64,000 nucleotides of DNA. Source: Sipunculus nudus (lineage: Eukaryota > Annelida > Sipuncula > Golfingiida > Sipunculidae). Both the position numbers and the translations under genes were made by a program. Of the stretch, positions 61,801-64,000 are shown piece by piece. Location: contig CM049306.1 of assembly GCA_026874595.1 (NCBI GenBank), forward strand, positions 15,337,019-15,401,018, read 5' to 3'. How positions within the stretch are numbered: the stretch's first letter is position 1; every line of letters starts with the position of its first letter. The notes under the pieces are model-generated. The model was not told the origin of the DNA and ran no database searches. It worked only from the letters and a program-made list of their open reading frames with translations.

Positions 61801-62294
61801 TTTTATTCTAAACAATGGAACAGACACTTTTTCTCCTTGCATTGTAATGTCAAAAATGTATTGATATAGAGATTTTATTTCGTTTGAGTTGTTGACTCCT
61901 GTGAGTTGTTATCCTTCCTGGTCATTCCTGTGTATTGAATTTTGTAGGTGTGGCTTATACATTGTATGCTTGTACTTCATGATTAAGTAATTAAAAATTT
62001 TAATTAAAACAATTGCACAATGATTTTTTTGTTATTAGCCATTTCCTCAGGTAAATTATTGGATTTACTGCAGTGAAAAAGGTTTAGAATCTTCATATTA
62101 TTCACGCATTTATTTTTATTTTTCACCTTAATATAACTGTATGTTCCATTTTGCAGGTCAAAATCATCTTTGGTCTTCACGGGAGTCAAGTGAAATTGTA
62201 CAGGTCAAGAGACAAGAGGAACCCAGTGACAGATGACACCCTTAAAAACATATTTTCTCTGCATGCTCAAACACTTTATGCCTGTAGCAGTTGA
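33808..62294 (+). CDS. IARS1: Cytoplasmic isoleucyl-tRNA synthetase, 28 coding exons
   Basis: Class Ia aminoacyl-tRNA synthetase: charges tRNA-Ile with isoleucine using ATP and hydrolyses mischarged Val-tRNA-Ile in its CP1 domain; in animals it is part of the cytosolic multi-synthetase complex. The 28 exons (listed separately) have GT-AG borders and join in frame to 3,528 nt, 1,175 residues. Residues 1-180 hold the first half of the Rossmann catalytic fold with HYGH at 55-58. About 180-400 is the editing domain ([11 protein letters not shown] at 223-233, [15 protein letters not shown] at 318-332). 400-640 completes the catalytic core with KMSKR at 600-604. About 680-860 is the anticodon-binding helical domain, and 880-1175 the eukaryote-specific C-terminal region. 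Human IARS1 has 1,262 residues with two UBX-like C-terminal repeats; here only one fits. Residue 528 is Val where the vertebrate sequence has Phe (CWVESG). No frameshift or premature stop. Confidence 0.95.
34260..34416 (+). CDS. IARS1: IARS1 exon 2 (residues 40-92), HIGH motif
   Basis: Acceptor CCTGTTGTAG. Encodes [15 protein letters not shown] (HYGH at 34303-34314, ATP-binding signature) and [12 protein letters not shown]. Donor CTGTG|GTATGT, phase 0. Confidence 0.95.
34560..35070 (+). repeat. Dispersed repeat in IARS1 intron 2
   Basis: Two related halves (around GCTTTCATATTACACATGTA at 34663 and GCTTTCATATTTCATATATA at 35005), each after a CAACTACT/CAACCACTGACC phrase and followed by a T(A/G)GG..GTTT..ATCC phrase. 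A diverged, internally duplicated repeat. Confidence 0.45.
35374..35493 (+). CDS. IARS1: IARS1 exon 3 (residues 93-132)
   Basis: Acceptor TTTTATTTCAG. Encodes [20 protein letters not shown] to [10 protein letters not shown]. The last 30 nt and the donor GAG|GTAATA form unit 1 of the 42-bp minisatellite that follows. Confidence 0.95.
35464..35870 (+). repeat. IARS1: 42-bp minisatellite amplified from the exon 3 / intron 3 junction
   Basis: Units begin at 35464 (exonic), 35506, 35548, 35590, 35633, 35675, 35717, 35759, 35801 and 35843 (truncated). The unit combines the last 30 nt of exon 3 with the first 12 of the intron, so each unit carries a copy of the 5' splice site (mostly GAATGGGAG|GTAATA). 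Nine donor-like sites result. The unit length is a multiple of three. Confidence 0.9.
36307..36441 (+). CDS. IARS1: IARS1 exon 4 (residues 133-177)
   Basis: Acceptor TTACTTGAAG. Encodes [17 protein letters not shown] and [19 protein letters not shown], part of the catalytic core leading into CP1. Phase 0. Confidence 0.94.
36701..36785 (+). CDS. IARS1: IARS1 exon 5 (residues 178-206)
   Basis: Encodes [16 protein letters not shown] and [13 protein letters not shown]. Acceptor ACTTTCAG, donor GCAG|GTATGA, phase 1. Start of the editing insertion. Confidence 0.94.
36950..37215 (+). repeat. Dispersed repeat in IARS1 intron 5
   Basis: Shares TGTTAACTTTTAGT, TGCAATAACT, TTGATGGA, TTTCATGAAACTCA and GGTCAGAGGTCAC with the repeat at 55800-56340 in intron 21, in the same order. 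Confidence 0.6.
37364..37492 (+). CDS. IARS1: IARS1 exon 6 (residues 206-249), editing domain
   Basis: Encodes [31 protein letters not shown] is the Thr-rich editing-site signature of CP1. Acceptor TTTTCACAG, donor AAG|GTTAGT. Confidence 0.95.
37782..37869 (+). CDS. IARS1: IARS1 exon 7 (residues 249-278)
   Basis: Encodes [18 protein letters not shown], matching the [14 protein letters not shown] region of vertebrate IARS1. Acceptor GACTTACAG, donor GAGAA|GTGAGC, phase 2. Confidence 0.92.
38795..38855 (+). CDS. IARS1: IARS1 exon 8 (residues 278-298)
   Basis: 61-nt exon encoding [20 protein letters not shown]. Acceptor ATCCTCAG, donor CAT|GTGAGT, phase 0. Confidence 0.93.
39428..39523 (+). 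CDS. IARS1: IARS1 exon 9 (residues 299-330), editing domain
   Basis: Encodes [13 protein letters not shown], the second conserved editing block; the acidic pair DD follows at the start of exon 10. Acceptor ATTGCAG. Confidence 0.95.
40172..40294 (+). CDS. IARS1: IARS1 exon 10 (residues 331-371)
   Basis: Encodes [16 protein letters not shown] to DFKGQYVK. Acceptor GATTTCAG, donor AAG|GTGTGA, phase 0. Confidence 0.94.
40495..41424. mobile_element. Pogo/Tigger-like MITE, 930 bp
   Basis: Starts CAGTGAAACCTTGTTGTGTC and ends with the reverse complement of CAGTCAAACCTAGATGTGTC: TIRs of about 24 bp ending in CAG...CTG. Both ends are flanked by TA (40493-40494, 41425-41426), the target duplication of Tc1/mariner-pogo transposons. 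No transposase ORF; an internal pair of diverged approximately 150-bp units is visible. Lies in IARS1 intron 10. Confidence 0.85.
42018..42109 (+). CDS. IARS1: IARS1 exon 11 (residues 372-402)
   Basis: Encodes [20 protein letters not shown] and HSYPFCWR. Acceptor TTTATTTCAG, donor GGAG|GTCAGT, phase 2. End of the editing domain. Confidence 0.94.
42206..45173 (+). mobile_element. H1 element in IARS1 intron 11
   Basis: Hairpin at 42210-42240 (TAGCTCAGCTGACT / AGTCATCTGAGCTA, loop ATA), tract CCGGCCGTCCGGCCGTCCGT near 42269, right end TCAGCTGAGC and GACCCATGGGTC near 45150-45166. The body parallels 24826-26992, including a (CT)n tract (43648-43799) and C-runs (42937-42949, 44320-44332). Confidence 0.7.
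45452..45550 (+). CDS. IARS1: IARS1 exon 12 (residues 402-435)
   Basis: Encodes [20 protein letters not shown]. Acceptor after a long T-tract (TTTACTCTAG), donor TTG|GTAATA splitting a Trp codon. Confidence 0.94.
46075..47440 (+). repeat. 35-bp minisatellite split by about 1.05 kb of other sequence
   Basis: Units like TTCTTGTACACAGTGCCACA plus CTTCAGTTACACAGG repeat every 35 bp from 46075 to 46290 and resume at 47336-47440. Lies in IARS1 intron 12. The short ORF over it is a repeat artefact. Confidence 0.8.
46290..47335. other. Probable insertion inside the 35-bp minisatellite
   Basis: 1,046 bp of higher-complexity, CpG-richer sequence flanked by ATCTTG on both sides (46284-46289, 47336-47341). 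Contains GCATATAAAGG (about 46432), ATTTGCATATC (about 46481) and TGACGTCA (about 47099). No terminal inverted repeats or recognised coding. Confidence 0.4.
47441..48725. other. IARS1 intron 12, GC-richer block
   Basis: 47640-48360 is CpG-richer and more complex than the surrounding intron (for example GCGGCTGTGCCGCTGCTGC near 48273). No coding homology recognised on either strand. Confidence 0.4.
48726..48852 (+). CDS. IARS1: IARS1 exon 13 (residues 435-477)
   Basis: Encodes [20 protein letters not shown] and [13 protein letters not shown], the conserved class Ia RYWGTPIP block of the catalytic core. Acceptor ATTTTCAG, donor GAG|GTAGGG. Confidence 0.95.
49236..49309 (+). CDS. IARS1: IARS1 exon 14 (residues 478-502)
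   Basis: 74-nt exon encoding [20 protein letters not shown]. Acceptor ATTTATTTAAG, donor GAGAA|GTAAGT, phase 2. Confidence 0.94.
49489..49683 (+). CDS. IARS1: IARS1 exon 15 (residues 502-567)
   Basis: Encodes [20 protein letters not shown] and [13 protein letters not shown]. The vertebrate sequence reads CWFESG; here Val-528 replaces Phe. Donor GCTG|GTGAGA within a Trp codon. Confidence 0.95.
50107..50193 (+). CDS. IARS1: IARS1 exon 16 (residues 567-596)
   Basis: Encodes [19 protein letters not shown] and GLVLAS. Acceptor CTTGACAAG, donor CTTC|GTAAGT, phase 2. Confidence 0.94.
50619..50702 (+). CDS. IARS1: IARS1 exon 17 (residues 596-624), KMSKR motif
   Basis: Encodes [25 protein letters not shown] (50629-50643) is the second class I ATP signature. 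Acceptor ATTGGTAG, donor TGAG|GTCAGT. Confidence 0.96.
51095..51239 (+). CDS. IARS1: IARS1 exon 18 (residues 624-672)
   Basis: Encodes [20 protein letters not shown] and [13 protein letters not shown], the transition into the anticodon-binding domain. Donor AAG|GTAACT, phase 0. Confidence 0.95.
51240..52685. other. IARS1: IARS1 intron 18
   Basis: AT- and T-rich with nothing recognised. Confidence 0.6.
52686..52806 (+). CDS. IARS1: IARS1 exon 19 (residues 673-713)
   Basis: Encodes [20 protein letters not shown] and [21 protein letters not shown] is conserved in cytosolic IleRS. Acceptor AATGACAG, donor GAAG|GTAACT, phase 1. Confidence 0.94.
53368..53537 (+). CDS. IARS1: IARS1 exon 20 (residues 713-769)
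   Basis: Encodes [20 protein letters not shown] and [11 protein letters not shown], core of the anticodon-binding helix bundle. Acceptor GATTTTTAG, donor CATG|GTGAGC. Confidence 0.95.
53835..55190. mobile_element. Possible foldback element in IARS1 intron 20
   Basis: Long imperfect inverted repeats pair about 53850-53901 with 55084-55130 (for example CAGCCCCTCTCTGTTA against TAACAAAGAGGGGCTA). Inside, GGTCAGTGGTGACCTA (54888-54903) and its exact complement (54964-54979) form a perfect 16-bp inverted repeat, and 55130-55185 resembles the reverse complement of that loop region. No coding. Boundaries approximate. Confidence 0.45.
55351..55472 (+). CDS. IARS1: IARS1 exon 21 (residues 770-810)
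   Basis: Encodes [20 protein letters not shown] and [10 protein letters not shown]. Acceptor TTTATTGCAG, donor CAAG|GTAAGG, phase 2. Confidence 0.95.
55700..56345 (+). repeat. Dispersed tandem repeat in IARS1 intron 21
   Basis: Three to four units of about 110-130 bp, each ending near GGTCAGAGGTCACTA (about 55997, 56132, 56275), with TTTGATGGATTTTCATGAAACTCA-type starts. The same family as 36950-37215. Confidence 0.6.
56494..56596 (+). CDS. IARS1: IARS1 exon 22 (residues 810-844)
   Basis: Encodes [19 protein letters not shown] and TMPMK. Acceptor TTGTTTCAG, donor AAG|GTTTGT, phase 0. Confidence 0.95.
57014..57097 (+). CDS. IARS1: IARS1 exon 23 (residues 845-872)
   Basis: Encodes [20 protein letters not shown]. 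Acceptor ACCATTGTAG, donor GAG|GTATGG, phase 0. Confidence 0.94.
57249..57280. repeat. T-tract followed by a G-tract
   Basis: About 12 T followed by about 19 G in IARS1 intron 23. Tract lengths this long are often misassembled. Confidence 0.9.
57491..57781 (+). CDS. IARS1: IARS1 exon 24 (residues 873-969)
   Basis: Largest exon, 291 nt. Encodes [48 protein letters not shown]. Acceptor TTTACACAG, donor GAT|GTGAGT, phase 0. Start of the eukaryotic C-terminal extension. Confidence 0.95.
58151..58246 (+). CDS. IARS1: IARS1 exon 25 (residues 970-1001)
   Basis: Encodes [20 protein letters not shown] and [12 protein letters not shown], near-identical to the vertebrate block. Acceptor ACCTCCAG, donor AAG|GTGAGC. 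Confidence 0.95.
58495..58662 (+). CDS. IARS1: IARS1 exon 26 (residues 1002-1057)
   Basis: Encodes [18 protein letters not shown] and [20 protein letters not shown]. Acceptor ATATTTCAG, donor AAG|GTGACA. Confidence 0.95.
59017..59235 (+). CDS. IARS1: IARS1 exon 27 (residues 1058-1130), UBX-like domain
   Basis: Encodes [20 protein letters not shown] and [20 protein letters not shown]; the PGPAC..VN and LLENP.G signatures belong to the UNE-I/UBX-like C-terminal domain. Acceptor TTTTCCCAG, donor CAG|GTGAGA. Confidence 0.94.
60066..61614 (-). mobile_element. H1 element, minus orientation, in IARS1 intron 27
   Basis: Left end AACAAGTGACCCATGGGTCA at 60072-60091, then units matching the core of 6636-11080 in reverse (GGTGGCACCACCAGTCTGCA, GTAACAGAGACCTAATTTC). 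The right end has a GGACAGACAGACAGACGGACG tract at about 61541-61562 and the 31-nt hairpin at 61584-61614 (three mismatches), then AAAA. Confidence 0.7.
62157..62294 (+). CDS. IARS1: IARS1 exon 28 (residues 1131-1175) and stop
   Basis: Acceptor CATTTTGCAG. Encodes [20 protein letters not shown] and ends [13 protein letters not shown] at 62292-62294. The end corresponds to the close of one UBX-like unit; no second unit follows before the stop. Confidence 0.93.
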   Translation, partial: VKIIFGLHGSQVKLYRSRDKRNPVTDDTLKNIFSLHAQTLYACSS

Positions 62295-62690
62295 GGAAAC
62301 ATGACAAATTGATTTTAGATGTAGGTAAATACTGGCGAATTTAAATGTCTGGCTGAAAGTGTGATGCTTACCTCTCCATCTGGAAATACAACATTAAACA
62401 TATTTGCATGTTATTTGAAAATTAAAAGATCTGTGCAGATATAACAGAAGAACCCAGCTGAGGCTTTCTTACCTTGTAGTTGATCCTGGACAGTGGTATG
62501 TTTCATGTGTGAGGTGGAGGAAACTTAACTACACCTTCATCTCAAGACTGGTCAGACCAACCACTCCTGCCCCCTAGTGTGGAGCATGGAAACTAAGAAT
62601 GGAAGCAAATTTGTAACATTTCTTAAATTTTCTTTCTCATTATACCAGTGAGCTTTATTATTCAATAAATGTTGGATTAGAGAGTCAGTG
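62295..62690 (+). other. IARS1: IARS1 3' UTR with poly(A) signal
   Basis: AATAAA at 62664-62669 is the first canonical signal after the stop, giving a 3' UTR of about 390 nt. A second AATAAA lies near 63018. Confidence 0.55.
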
Positions 62691-64000
62691 GTGTAAGAAT
62701 TACATTAAAAAATTGCACATACATGATGTATCATCACACCTTCATATTCATGTCATTAACAGAGTAACAAAAATGTTAGAATATATTATTCATATTTTTG
62801 AGTTATGCAGTATAGGCATTTAATGTGTATATTTAAACTAACAAAAATGTAATCTTACCTTCTTCTTTTACCAGTTAGATTTGTCATTGCATCAGTGAAG
62901 GAATAGCCTCTGTTGGGTGGAAAAGTTTGCTTTTGCAGTTAGGTTTATGTAAATGTGGAGGGCAATTAGAATTCTTACAACCAGACCATGTTATACCATT
63001 TGAGAAGGTACAGGTTAATAAATGAAATGGATGATGGGGCAAAGGATGGAAAATGTGCTAGGGCTCAAAGCACCAAGCTATATTAAGGTTGCTGACAATT
63101 GACCATCTTGATCATGTTAAAATTAAAATATATTTAATTAATTTCTGCCTCTACAAATTATGTCATACAGTGTTTGGTCTGTCGTTGGCTGTGGTGTCTG
63201 TTGGCATCTGTGTCATTTTTTGTGACTGTGATACCTTTTGAAATTCAAGAGTCAACATATTTTCATGAAATTAGAAATTTTAATTGTTTCTACCTATATC
63301 ACAGAGAAGTTCCAAAATTGGTGACCTTGACCTTCATCAAGGTCAAATAGGCTGAAATAGAAATTTGATGTGAACCCCATAAATTTTTAATTATCTCATG
63401 TTTTTTCCTCAAATTTGTAACACTCATTGTGTGAACCAAGTTCTTTGACAAATTTGAAAACTGGTGACCTAGATCTGGATCTTCAAGGTAAAAACAGCCA
63501 GAATAGAAATATTTGTGAACACTGTAACATTTGAATGAGTCTGTATATATTCATGGAATTCAACTTGTGAAATGATTCTACCAAAATCTAAGAAGTGTTC
63601 AAAAACTGATGACCTGGACCTTCAAGGTCAAATCAGCTGGCATAAAAGTTTTCTGTAGCTTTTGTGACTTATGAAGTAGTCCTTATTTTTAAATTTAGCA
63701 ATGGGAGGCCCATAGGGAGGGAGACATATGTCTGTTTTTGCATTGCAAAAACAACTTCATTCTTATTTAGATATCTTTTTTGGGCAATCTGCAGTTTTTT
63801 ATCATCATGCAGGAGTGTACAAGACTTTTTCAGTATCATTATCTTCTACACATGTTTACTTATTATCACTTAAAATCTTTCTGAATTAAACTCATAGTGC
63901 AAGGTTATTTCTCAGATATTCATGCAGTCGCACTTGCAATGGATAAGTGAACACATCTGCTGTTTTGCTGAAAAATGCAATGAAGATATTTAACATTGTG
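62691..64000. other. Downstream intergenic region with a diverged repeat
   Basis: 63180-63660 repeats the phrase TGACCTTGACCTTCATCAAG / CTTCAAGGTCAAA about every 130-145 bp, a tandem dispersed repeat. No gene recognised. Confidence 0.5.

Overview
The window is animal nuclear DNA. It is AT-rich, has spliced genes with GT-AG introns, and is dense in dispersed and tandem repeats. Repeat style (non-autonomous elements with tandem-repeat cores, GGAC-rich segments, the GGTGGCGCCACC motif) and the state of the two genes suggest an invertebrate, most likely a mollusc; that assignment is inference.

Two protein genes can be supported by in-frame exon chains. (1) A FAM204A orthologue on the minus strand: five coding exons between 12636 and 1777 (185 residues), with the last exon(s) left of base 1. 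A probable noncoding first exon ends at 18722, next to an NRF1-like plus ETS-like promoter at 18774-18796. (2) Cytoplasmic isoleucyl-tRNA synthetase (IARS1) on the plus strand: 28 coding exons from 33808 to 62294, which join without a frame break into 1,175 residues, with HYGH and KMSKR catalytic motifs, the CP1 editing domain, the anticodon-binding domain and a single C-terminal UBX-like domain. The genes are divergent. The 15 kb between their 5' ends probably holds the 5' noncoding part of IARS1.

Most of the rest is repeats. Three families with unrelated bodies (called H1, H2 and H3 here) end in the same layout: a GGAC-rich tract, a short spacer, an approximately 31-nt hairpin with a 3-4 nt loop, then an A-run. 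H1 copies: 6636-11080 (with an H2 nested in it), about 11090-12320 (minus), 24826-26992, 42206-45173, 60066-61614 (minus). H2 copies: 2771-4596 and 8562-10110. H3: 1-645. A 280-bp tandem array lies at 28085-30075, with a fragment of the same family at 646-1250. A 930-bp pogo/Tigger-like MITE with TA target duplication is at 40495-41424, and a LINE reverse-transcriptase relic at 20581-20803.

Two repeat-driven changes to genes stand out. FAM204A exon 4 has a recent partial duplicate embedded in an H2 array (3781-3914). The exon 3 / intron 3 border of IARS1, including the 5' splice site, is amplified into a 42-bp minisatellite of ten units (35464-35870). No CRISPR, operon, rRNA or convincing tRNA feature was found.
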